A stretch of DNA of 64,000 nt from Actinomycetota bacterium. GTDB taxonomy: Bacteria; Actinomycetota; Nitriliruptoria; Nitriliruptorales; Nitriliruptoraceae. The DNA is taken from the NCBI GenBank assembly GCA_019347575.1, contig JAHWKY010000020.1, forward strand, positions 1 through 64,000, written 5' to 3'. The position numbers and the translations under genes are program-made. The notes beneath the pieces are model-generated. The model had not been told where the DNA came from and ran no database searches. It worked only from the letters and a program-made list of their open reading frames with translations. Of the stretch, positions 50,239-57,512 are shown piece after piece; positions within the stretch are counted from its first letter, which is position 1, and each line of letters opens with the position of its first letter.

Positions 50239-51344
50239 CCGCCGGACCACCGGAACTGCATCGCCTGGCGCATGTCCTCCGGCAGCTCCGGCAGGTGAGA
50301 ACGGGGGATCAGGAACGTCGCGAGGTCGAAGAGGTCGCGGAAGACGCGGTGCCGCTCGGCGGCCTTGCGCAGGTACGCCGCCCCGCTGGTCCCTCCGGTG
50401 CCGATGCGCCCGCCGATCATGCGCTGCGCCATCAGGGCGTGGCGGTAGCGCCACGTCGTGAACCCCTCGTCCACGTCCATCAGCGCTTCGAGCAGCCGGA
50501 ACGGCAGCTGCATGATGGGTTCGTCCCGGTACAGCGTGATCTCGAGTGCGGCGAGGAACGCCATCCGGGACAGGTGCCGGTAACCGCGCGCCATCAACGC
50601 GTCGTAGCGCTCGTCGTCGAACAGCGCCTCGTAGTGCGCGACCGTCTCCTCGAACCGCTCGAGCTGAGCCTGGCGCGTCCCCTCGTCGAGGTTGGGGTTG
50701 GTCTCGATCAACCGACGATCGCGTCCGATCATCTCCTCGACGGCCCCGCGGTAGGCGGTCCAGAAGTCGAACCCTTCCCAGCTCAGGAACGGCGTGCGTT
50801 CGAGCCAGCGCTCGACGTGGTCGATGAGCGCGGGCTCCTCCTCCGAGTCCAGCAGCTGCTGGGCGTGCACCGACGTGAGACGGGAGTGGTACGGCGCCCC
50901 GTCGATCTTCAGTCGGTACGCGGGATCGAGGCCGAGTCGGTTCTCGATGAGGCGGAACTGCACGCTCTGGAAGCCCGATGCGGGGATGAGCATGTCGCGG
51001 AAGTCGAGGAAGTCCAGCGGCGTCATCGTCTCGAGCACCGAGATCTGGTCGATCAGCAGCCGCTGGATCTCGATGATGCGGCGCAGGTGACTCACCGTGC
51101 GCCCGACGTCCCGCTCGGCGACCTCGTCCTGACCCATCATCTGCAGGACCGCATCGAGCTCCCACAGGATCTGCTTGAACCACAGTTCGTAGGCCTGGTG
51201 CACGATGATGAACAGCATCTCGTCGTGCGCGGTCGTCCCGGCCTTCGCGCTCTCGAGCCGCTGCGCCCCGAGCACGTCGTCGAGGTGGAGGTAGTCCGCG
51301 TAGTAGAGCGGAGCGTCCCCGCCAGCCGTGGCGTCGTCGGTCAT
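50235..51344 (-). CDS. kynA: Tryptophan 2,3-dioxygenase
   Basis: A 369-residue haem dioxygenase that opens the indole ring to N-formylkynurenine. Landmarks: YYADYLHLDDVLGAQ, MLFIIVHQAYELWFKQILWELDAV, RDMLIPASGFQSVQFRLIE, DEGFTTWRYRHALMAQRMIGGRIGTGGTSGAAYL. The proximal haem His lies in the W-R-Y-R-H segment. ATG 51344 follows TAGGGT by exactly 7 nt, a leaderless arrangement. It is first in kynA-kynU-trpB2. An inverted repeat lies near its -35 region. Confidence 0.93.
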   Translation of the reverse strand: MTDDATAGGDAPLYYADYLHLDDVLGAQRLESAKAGTTAHDEMLFIIVHQAYELWFKQILWELDAVLQMMGQDEVAERDVGRTVSHLRRIIEIQRLLIDQISVLETMTPLDFLDFRDMLIPASGFQSVQFRLIENRLGLDPAYRLKIDGAPYHSRLTSVHAQQLLDSEEEPALIDHVERWLERTPFLSWEGFDFWTAYRGAVEEMIGRDRRLIETNPNLDEGTRQAQLERFEETVAHYEALFDDERYDALMARGYRHLSRMAFLAALEITLYRDEPIMQLPFRLLEALMDVDEGFTTWRYRHALMAQRMIGGRIGTGGTSGAAYLRKAAERHRVFRDLFDLATFLIPRSHLPELPEDMRQAMQFRWSGG

Positions 51345-51351
51345 GGGCCCG

Positions 51352-51357
51352 ACCCTA
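51352..51357 (-). promoter_or_regulatory. -10 box of kynA
   Basis: TAGGGT (minus strand) ends 7 nt before ATG 51344. The upstream -35 region is overlapped by an inverted repeat at 51378-51413. Confidence 0.5.
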
Positions 51358-51377
51358 CCCTCGCGCCCCCAGCGTGG

Positions 51378-51413
51378 GGCTCCGCGGCTCCTCGAGGCTC
51401 TCCTCGCGGAGCC
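51378..51413. promoter_or_regulatory. Inverted repeat upstream of kynA
   Basis: GGCTCCGCG (51378-51386) and CGCGGAGCC (51405-51413), perfect arms with an 18-bp gap. One arm overlaps the kynA -35 region. It is a possible operator or relic of the neighbouring pseudogene. Confidence 0.4.
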
Positions 51414-51449
51414 GCCTATTGCCGCGAGCACGTCGCCTCGGCTCCGTAC

Positions 51450-52057
51450 GTGTTACCGAACTGCAGGCTCCGCGATGAGACCCTCGCTGCGCCGCTCCGC
51501 CGCGCGCCCCACGTCGGTGTTCCGGTCACCTCGGTCGCTCGCACGATCCTCGATCTCGCCGCGGAGGTCACACGCCAGCGGCTGGCCGACGTCCTCTACG
51601 ACGCGTGGCGGCATGGGTTGGTCACGCCGCTGGAAGTGGCATCGTGCCTGGGTGAGTTGGGGAGGGTGCGGGGTGCTGCGAAGCTGCGGCGGGTGCTGGC
51701 AGGCGCTGACCCTGCGCTCGCGCGGACCCGTTCCATCGCCGAGATCGTGGGCTTCCTCGCGATCCGCGACTCCGGGCTTCCCATCCCGTCGTCAACCACC
51801 GTGTGGAGGCGGCGGGGCGCCGTTACGAGATCGACCTCGCCTGGCCGGATCGCGACAAGGGCCTGGAGATCGACGGGAAGGCGTGGCACTCGATCGCGCC
51901 GGACGTCGCCGCCGACGAGGCGCGCCAGGCCGACCTCGAGGCGGCGGGCTGGGACATCGACCGCGCCCCGGCTTCGGTCGTGCTCACCGACCCCGATGCC
52001 TTCGTGGCCCAGGTCCGCGCCCACCTCGCCGCGCCCGCTCGGTCGATGTCCCGCTGA
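51450..52057 (+). pseudogene. Frameshifted, N-truncated AbiEi-like/DUF559 protein
   Basis: Coding similarity runs from about 51450 (DETLAAPLRRAPHVGVPVTSVARTILDLAAEVTRQRLADVLYDAWRHGLVTPLEV) in one frame to about 51795 (AIRDSGLPIP). It then continues in the next frame as VVNHRVEAAGRRYEIDLAWPDRDKGLEIDGKAWHS and LEAAGWDIDRAPASVVLTDPDAF, ending at 52057. One missing base near 51795 explains the break. The first half matches AbiEi-type antitoxin-like proteins and the second is a DUF559 (Vsr-like) nuclease fold with EID/EIDGKAWH. The N-terminal wing is missing. The 51345-51450 stretch upstream holds the kynA promoter and an inverted repeat. Confidence 0.7.
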
Positions 52058-52147
52058 CGTTGCGATGTGGCACCGGAACCGGGACACCGATGCCAGGGAG
52101 CAGCTGGCCCAGCCGGCGCCCCGACGCGACCGGCGGTCCGACCAGGG

Positions 52148-53755
52148 TCAGCGGAGGCGCAGCGCCCCGACCCCGGCGAGCACCAGACCGAGGAACGCCA
52201 GCCCGGCCCCGGTGGTTGGCAGCGGAGGACCGTCCGGGGCGGGGTCAGGCGCCGGAGGCGGAGCGGGAGCCGGTGCACCACCACCCGCGGACCGGAACGC
52301 CACGCAGTCGTCGAGCGGTTCGCCGGCGACGCTGTGCCGCGACGCGCGCTCGTCGAGCAGCAACCCGATCACCGGCTCCGCGGTCTGGCCCATGTCCACG
52401 AACACGCCGGCGTCGACCCCAGCGGACCCGATGTCGTGGAGTTCGAAGGCGGTCCCGACTGTCTCGGCCTGGTCTGCGGTGAGCAGGTAGCCACACGGCG
52501 GCGGGTCGGCGAACGACGTCGACTCGGCCTGGCCCGTGCCGGTTACCGTCGTGTCCTCGAACTGGCCGTTGAAGAACAGCGGGGCGCTGCGGTCCTCGCC
52601 CTCCTGCTCCTTGACGACGCGGGACTCCTCGGCGGTCGCGCGGACCTGCTCGCCGTTGGCTCGGTAGTACTCCAGCGTGCACTCCATGACGCGGTAGTGG
52701 CCATCCACGCGGCGGTTCTGGTTCGCCGCGGAGTCGAGTTCGCCGGTCGGGTTGCGCGGGTCGGGCAGCAAGCCCGACTCGATCAGGATCCCGAGGCTGT
52801 GCCGCAGCCCCGCGGCGTTGCGCGAGATCCCCTCGTCCGGTCCTCCGGCGGTCTGGGTCAGGTCCTGGTCGCCGAACTCGTTGATGCCGTACTCGTCGCC
52901 GCTGAACCCCTCCTCCTCGAGGCAAGGATCGATGTGGTCCTGCAGGAACGTCTTCGCCAGGTCGCGTACTGGCTTGTGGACGTTGAGGTTGCGGGGCCAC
53001 ATGTAGGTGATGTGGTCGTCGTAGAACAGCGGGGTCTGGCCGTACTCGTGGTGGTCGAGGGCCATGTCCGGGGTCCAGTCACGGATCACACGGGCGATGG
53101 CGCGTGCCTCGAGCGTCTCGAGGTTGAGGTGGTCGCGGTTGATGTCGATGCCGTCGGCGTTCCACCGGGTGTTGGCCTCGCGGCCGTCGGGGTTCGCGGT
53201 CGGCATGAAGATGATCGTGTGGTCCTCGAGCTGGCTCACGAGCGTGGGGTCGTCGGTGAACGCGAGATCACGGATCCAGCGCAGGCACCCTTCACGCGGC
53301 GCCGGCTCGTTGCCGTGCTGGGTGCAGAAGATGAACACGGTCGGCTCCTCCTGCGCTGCTTCGACACCGCGGGGCGTGGGGTGGCCGACCTCGACGAGGT
53401 GCAGCGGCCTGCCCTGGACGCTCTCGCCGACGACGCTGACCTCGACGCGGTCGGACCCGTCGGCAACCGCCTCGAGGAAGGCCAGCTCGCCCTCGTGCGA
53501 GGTCCACTCGGCCCCGCCGCTGGCCTCGAACTCGGTGGTCGGCGGTCCGTCCTGGGCGAGCGCCGGCAGCGCGATCGATCCGGCGAGCAGCAGCGATGAG
53601 GCGACGATGACAGCACGGAACCTGTGCTCAAGCAGCGAAGTGGTGGCACGGAGCCTGTGCTCAAGCAGCGAAGTGGTGGCACGGAGCCTGTGCTCAAGCA
53701 GCGAAGCGGTAGCACGGAGCCTGTGCTCAAGCAGCGAAGCGGTAGCACGGAGCAA
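52148..53755 (-). CDS. LPTTG-anchored M14 zinc carboxypeptidase with repeat-derived N-terminus
   Basis: A 535-residue exported peptidase. TTG 53755 has GAGAGGG 5 nt upstream. Residues 5-48 are four 11-residue units (TASLLEHRLRA-like) encoded by the 33-bp repeat. A signal segment (VIVASSLLLAGSIALPALAQ) follows. Catalytic zinc motif TQHGNEP (His147, Glu150), the second His in ALDHHEYGQ, and the catalytic Glu in LGILIESG are present, so it is likely active. The C-terminus is Pro/Ala-rich, then LPTTG (512-516), a hydrophobic helix and RLR, a sortase signal. Without the repeats the N-terminus would read MLRAVIVASS. No other in-frame ATG, GTG or TTG lies before the signal. Confidence 0.85.
   Translation of the reverse strand: MLRATASLLEHRLRATASLLEHRLRATTSLLEHRLRATTSLLEHRFRAVIVASSLLLAGSIALPALAQDGPPTTEFEASGGAEWTSHEGELAFLEAVADGSDRVEVSVVGESVQGRPLHLVEVGHPTPRGVEAAQEEPTVFIFCTQHGNEPAPREGCLRWIRDLAFTDDPTLVSQLEDHTIIFMPTANPDGREANTRWNADGIDINRDHLNLETLEARAIARVIRDWTPDMALDHHEYGQTPLFYDDHITYMWPRNLNVHKPVRDLAKTFLQDHIDPCLEEEGFSGDEYGINEFGDQDLTQTAGGPDEGISRNAAGLRHSLGILIESGLLPDPRNPTGELDSAANQNRRVDGHYRVMECTLEYYRANGEQVRATAEESRVVKEQEGEDRSAPLFFNGQFEDTTVTGTGQAESTSFADPPPCGYLLTADQAETVGTAFELHDIGSAGVDAGVFVDMGQTAEPVIGLLLDERASRHSVAGEPLDDCVAFRSAGGGAPAPAPPPAPDPAPDGPPLPTTGAGLAFLGLVLAGVGALRLR
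53624..53748. repeat. Structured repeat family, array B (4 units, in frame in carboxypeptidase)
   Basis: 26-bp cores begin at 53624, 53657, 53690 and 53723, period exactly 33 bp. All four lie inside the N-terminal codons of the M14 carboxypeptidase and contain no stop in that frame. Confidence 0.9.
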
Positions 53756-53848
53756 CGCATCCCTCTCGTGGTCTCTTCTAACCGGCAGCGAACCTAGCGC
53801 TCATCCGCACAAGTAGCCTGCGGGGCGGAGGCGCACGGGAGAAGTGGC

Positions 53849-55360
53849 GTGGGGTTCGAGGTGCCGGTGCGGTTCAACCTCGCCGATCACTTCCTCACGG
53901 CGCGGCTCGAGGCCGGCGACGCGGACCGCGTGGCGCTCCGGCTCGACGACCGTGACGTGACCTACGCACAGGTCCACGCCCTGAGTCAGGCCTTCGCCGC
54001 GCGCCTCATCGAGCTCGACGTTCGGGTCGAGGAGCGCGTCGTCATCGCGCTGCCCGACGGCGCGGCCTACGTCGGGGCGCTGTTCGGGATCGTCACGGTC
54101 GGGGCGGTCGTCGTGATGGTCAACCCCGACCTGCCCGCGGACGCACTCACGGCGATCCTGCACCAGAGCCGGGCCCGGGTCCTCATCACGGACGAGAGCG
54201 GACGGACCGACGAGGCGGTCGCCAGCGCCCGCACCGTGCAGCACGTGCTCACCGTCGACCCGGCCGTGGGCCCGTCGACGAACCGTGAGGCCGTCGCGAC
54301 GGCAGCGACCCACCGAGACGACGCCGCGATCTGGCTGTTCAGCGGCGGCACGACCGGCGCCCCGAAGGCGGTGCCACAGACCCACCGCTCCTTCGCCAAC
54401 ACGACCGAGCGCTACGGCAAGGGCGTGCTCGGGATGCGCCCCGACGACATCACCATCTCCGTACCCAAGCTCTACTTCGGCTACGCGACGGGTTCGAACC
54501 TGCTGTTCCCGTTCTCGGTCGGCGCGTCGACGGCGCTGTTCGCCGAACGCGCCACGCCCGAGGCGTTGTTCGAGCGCATCGCGCGCCACGACGCCACGAT
54601 CCTTGTCACCGTCCCGAAGATGGTCAGCGCGATGCTCGATCAGGACGAGCCGACGGACCTGTCGAGCCTGCGTCTCGCGACGTCGGCGGGAGAGGCCCTG
54701 CCGGCCAAGCTGTACCAGCGGTGGGTCGATCGCTTCGGTGTCGAGCTGCTCGACGGCCTCGGTACCGCCGAGATGTGGCACATCTTCCTCAGCAACCGCC
54801 CCGACGACGTCCGTCCCGGGACGCTGGGTCGTGCGGTGGTTGGCTTCGAGGTGCGGGTGCGCGACGAGGAGGGGGCCGATCTGCCTCACGCCCAGGTCGG
54901 CCACCTGTGGGTGAGGGGCGACTCGCGCGCGCTCGGGTACTGGCACAACGCCGACGAGACGGCGCGGACCTTCCGTGGTGAGTGGGTGGTCACGGGCGAC
55001 CTGGTCTCGCAGGACGCCGACGGCTACGTCAGCTACGTGGGGCGAGCTGACGACGCGCTCAAGGTCGGAGGCAAGTGGGTCATCCCCTCCGAGGTGGAGG
55101 GTTGCCTGCTCGAGCACGACGCCGTGCGCGAGGCGGCGGTGATCGGGGTGCCCAACGACGCCGGCCTCACCGAGCCGGTGGCGTTCGTTCTCCTCGGCGA
55201 TGTCGAGACCTCGCACGGCATCGAGGCGGAGCTGCGCCAGCACGTCCTCGACCGGCTCGAGCCGCACAAGCATCCCCGGAAGGTGGTCGTGCTCAACGAC
55301 TTCCCCCGCACCCACCTCGGCAAGGTCGACCGTGGCGCCCTGCGCCGATCGGGGACCTGA
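53849..55360 (+). CDS. Benzoate-CoA-ligase-family AMP-forming ligase (possible 2-aminobenzoate-CoA ligase)
   Basis: A 503-residue acyl-CoA synthetase. FNLADHFLTARLE at the start and KLYFGYATGSNLLFPFSVGAS are characteristic of benzoate/aminobenzoate-CoA ligases. The AMP-binding loop is FSGGTTGAPKAV; WVVTGDLVSQDADGYVSYVGRADDALKVGGKWVIPSEVEG is the hinge, and HLGKVDR has the catalytic Lys. GTG 53849 has GGGAGAA upstream. It is separated from the kyn operon only by the pseudogene and carboxypeptidase. The aromatic acid it activates is not proven; anthranilate from kynureninase is the contextual candidate. Confidence 0.88.
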   Translation: MGFEVPVRFNLADHFLTARLEAGDADRVALRLDDRDVTYAQVHALSQAFAARLIELDVRVEERVVIALPDGAAYVGALFGIVTVGAVVVMVNPDLPADALTAILHQSRARVLITDESGRTDEAVASARTVQHVLTVDPAVGPSTNREAVATAATHRDDAAIWLFSGGTTGAPKAVPQTHRSFANTTERYGKGVLGMRPDDITISVPKLYFGYATGSNLLFPFSVGASTALFAERATPEALFERIARHDATILVTVPKMVSAMLDQDEPTDLSSLRLATSAGEALPAKLYQRWVDRFGVELLDGLGTAEMWHIFLSNRPDDVRPGTLGRAVVGFEVRVRDEEGADLPHAQVGHLWVRGDSRALGYWHNADETARTFRGEWVVTGDLVSQDADGYVSYVGRADDALKVGGKWVIPSEVEGCLLEHDAVREAAVIGVPNDAGLTEPVAFVLLGDVETSHGIEAELRQHVLDRLEPHKHPRKVVVLNDFPRTHLGKVDRGALRRSGT

Positions 55361-55432
55361 GCCGCCGCAGGCGGCGGCCGAGCCCGACCCCGATCGGGGA
55401 CCTGACGCCGCTCCCGGTAGCGTGCCCGCCCC

Positions 55433-56854
55433 ATGGGAAGCTGGCCGCTCGAACCGGATCGCGACGAGTTCCTCGCGATGGCACGCGAGGTCGTCGGTCG
55501 CGTCGCCGACTTCGTCGAGACCGTCGCCGAGCAACCCATGCGCCCATCCGACCGTGCCCTCGACCTCGTCGCCGAGGTGCCCGGCGATCCTCCTGAGGAC
55601 CCCGGCGATCTGGCGACGCTGCTCGACCTCGTCGGCGCGGGCGCCCTCGAGGCCTTCAACACCACCGGCCCCGGATACCTCGCCTACATCCCCGGAGGTG
55701 GCGTCGTCACCGCGGCGCTCGCCGACCTTTACGCCGACGCGACCAACCGCTACGTCGGCCTGGCCGCCGCCGCACCCGTCCTGGTCGCCATCGAGCAGTC
55801 GGTGCTGGCGTGGTTCGCACGTCTCTTCGGACTGCCCGACACCGCGCAGGGGATCCTGACCAGCGGCGGCTCGCTGGCCAACTTCTCCGCCGTCGTGGCG
55901 GCGCGGTCGCAGCATCTCGGCGAGGGCGTGGCCAGCGGGACGGTCTACGTCGGCGAGCACACGCACGCATCCGTGGCGAAGGCGGTACGGCTGGCGGGGT
56001 TCCCCGAGGACAACGTGCGCGTCGTGCCCTCCGGCGCCCACCACCGCATGGACGCCGACGCCGTCCGCGAGGCGGTCACCGCCGATCGGCTCGCCGGTCT
56101 GCGCCCCGCCCTCCTCGTCGCCAGCGCGGGCACGACCAACACCGGCAGCGTCGATCCCCTGACCGCTCTCGCCGACGTCGCTGCCGACGAGACCCTGTGG
56201 CTGCACGTCGACGCGGCGTACGGCGGCTTCTTCGTCCTCACCGAGCGCGGCCGCGAGCGCTTCCGCGGCATCGAGCGGTCGGACTCGATCACCCTCGACC
56301 CGCACAAGGGCATGTTCCTGCCCTACGGGGTCGGGGCGCTGCTGGTGCGTGACGGCGAACGGCTGCGACGCGCCCACGCCGACGCGGCGGTCTACCTCGC
56401 CGACATCCAGGACGTCTACGCCGAGGCGGGGCTGCCGAACTTCTCGGAGCTGTCCCCGGAGCTGACCCGGGATTTCCGCGGGCTGCGCGTGTGGCTGCCG
56501 CTGCACCTGCACGGCGTCGCCGCGTTCCGGGCAGCGCTGGACGAGAAGCTCGACCTCGCGTCTGTCGTGTACGAAGGCCTCGTTGCGGATGGCCGCTTCG
56601 ATGTCCCGTACGAACCCGACCTCAGCATCGTGCCCTTCCGGCTCCGGGAGGCGGACGACGCCAGGAACCGCGCGCTGCTCGAGGCCATCAACGCCAGCGG
56701 GCGTGCGCTCGTCAGCGGCACGGTGATCGCCGGTGAGTACTGGCTGAGGGTCGCCGTCCTGGCCCACCGCACCCACCGTGACCACATCGACGAGTTCCTC
56801 GCCATCGTCACGGACGCCGCGGACCGCGCGCAGGCCGGCAGGACGGTCGCGTGA
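55433..56854 (+). CDS. Group II PLP-dependent decarboxylase (aromatic amino-acid/glutamate type)
   Basis: A 473-residue enzyme: FNTTGPGYLAYIPGGGVVTAALADLYADATNRYVGLAAAAPVLVAIEQSVLAWFARLFGLP, TSGGSLANFSAVVAAR, HVDAAYGGFF (PLP Asp), SITLDPHKGMFLPYGVGALLV (PLP Lys). The family decarboxylates Trp, Phe/Tyr, Glu or diaminobutyrate. The kyn genes nearby make tryptophan or an aromatic analogue attractive but unproven. ATG 55433 follows TAGCGT by 9 nt. The LOG gene starts in its last codons (GTGA). Confidence 0.85.
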   Translation: MGSWPLEPDRDEFLAMAREVVGRVADFVETVAEQPMRPSDRALDLVAEVPGDPPEDPGDLATLLDLVGAGALEAFNTTGPGYLAYIPGGGVVTAALADLYADATNRYVGLAAAAPVLVAIEQSVLAWFARLFGLPDTAQGILTSGGSLANFSAVVAARSQHLGEGVASGTVYVGEHTHASVAKAVRLAGFPEDNVRVVPSGAHHRMDADAVREAVTADRLAGLRPALLVASAGTTNTGSVDPLTALADVAADETLWLHVDAAYGGFFVLTERGRERFRGIERSDSITLDPHKGMFLPYGVGALLVRDGERLRRAHADAAVYLADIQDVYAEAGLPNFSELSPELTRDFRGLRVWLPLHLHGVAAFRAALDEKLDLASVVYEGLVADGRFDVPYEPDLSIVPFRLREADDARNRALLEAINASGRALVSGTVIAGEYWLRVAVLAHRTHRDHIDEFLAIVTDAADRAQAGRTVA

Positions 56855-57411
56855 CGACGATCCAGCGCGTGTGCGTCTTCTGCGGCACCTCGGCGGGTGA
56901 CGACGAGGTATACGCCGACGCCGCTCGCGACTTCGGCACCGCCCTCGCCGAAGCGGGCATCGACCTCGTCTACGGCGGGTCGAGCCTCGGCATGATGCGG
57001 CTCGTCGCCGACGCCGTCCTCGACCGGGGCCGTCAGGTGATCGGGGTGATGCCGCGTCACCTGACCGACCGCGACGTCCCCTACGAACGCGCCACCGAGC
57101 TGCACCTCACCGAGACCATGCACGAGCGCAAGGCCCACATGTTCGAGCTCGCCGACGCGTTCGTGGCGCTGCCGGGCGGGCTGGGCACGCTCGACGAGCT
57201 CATGGAGATCTCGACCTGGGCCCAGCTCGGCCTGCACGACAAACCCATCGCGATCCTCAACGTCGCGGGCTACTTCGACCAGCTGGCCTCGTGGCTGGAC
57301 CACGCCGTCGAGCACACCTTCCTGGCTCCGCGCCACCGCGAGCGGATCGCCGTCCTCGACGACCTCGCTGCTCTGCTCCACTACCTGAGTGCTCAGGTAG
57401 CGAAGCGGTAG
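56851..57411 (+). CDS. LOG-family protein (nucleotide phosphoribohydrolase)
   Basis: A 186-residue Rossmann-like protein: RVCVFCGTSAGDDEVYADAARDFGTALAEAGIDLVYGGSSLGMM, VIGVMPRHLTDRDVPYERATELHLTETMHERKAHMFELADAFVALPGGLGTLDELMEISTWAQLG. PGGLGTLDE is the catalytic signature of LOG proteins, which release free bases from nucleoside monophosphates. GTG 56851 overlaps the decarboxylase TGA. Its last eight residues (LSAQVAKR) and TAG stop are encoded by the structured repeat, so the natural C-terminus was probably changed by repeat insertion. Confidence 0.88.
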   Translation: MTTIQRVCVFCGTSAGDDEVYADAARDFGTALAEAGIDLVYGGSSLGMMRLVADAVLDRGRQVIGVMPRHLTDRDVPYERATELHLTETMHERKAHMFELADAFVALPGGLGTLDELMEISTWAQLGLHDKPIAILNVAGYFDQLASWLDHAVEHTFLAPRHRERIAVLDDLAALLHYLSAQVAKR

Positions 57412-57480
57412 CACGACGTGAGTGCTCAGGTAGCGAAGCGGTAGCACGACGTGAGTGCTCAGGTAGCGAAGCGGTAGCAC
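57389..57480. repeat. Structured repeat family, array C (3 units)
   Basis: 26-bp cores at 57389, 57422 and 57455, period 33 bp, plus orientation. The first core carries the stop codon of the LOG gene. Confidence 0.9.
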
Positions 57481-57512
57481 GACGTGTACCACCGGACCCG
57501 GGGAGGCGATCC

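Noticed and set aside
50295-52490. 731-codon plus-strand open frame covering kynA antisense and beyond
   Set aside because: The first part is antisense of kynA and kynU; only the segment after 51450 is protein-like and belongs to a frameshifted pseudogene.
53624-53748. Tandem 26-bp repeats with 7-bp gaps looked like a small CRISPR array
   Set aside because: Spacers are only 7 bp and identical within an array, the units lie inside a gene, and no cas genes are near.
53801-56785. 994-codon minus-strand open frame
   Set aside because: It is the antisense of the CoA ligase and the PLP decarboxylase, both of which carry complete catalytic motifs.
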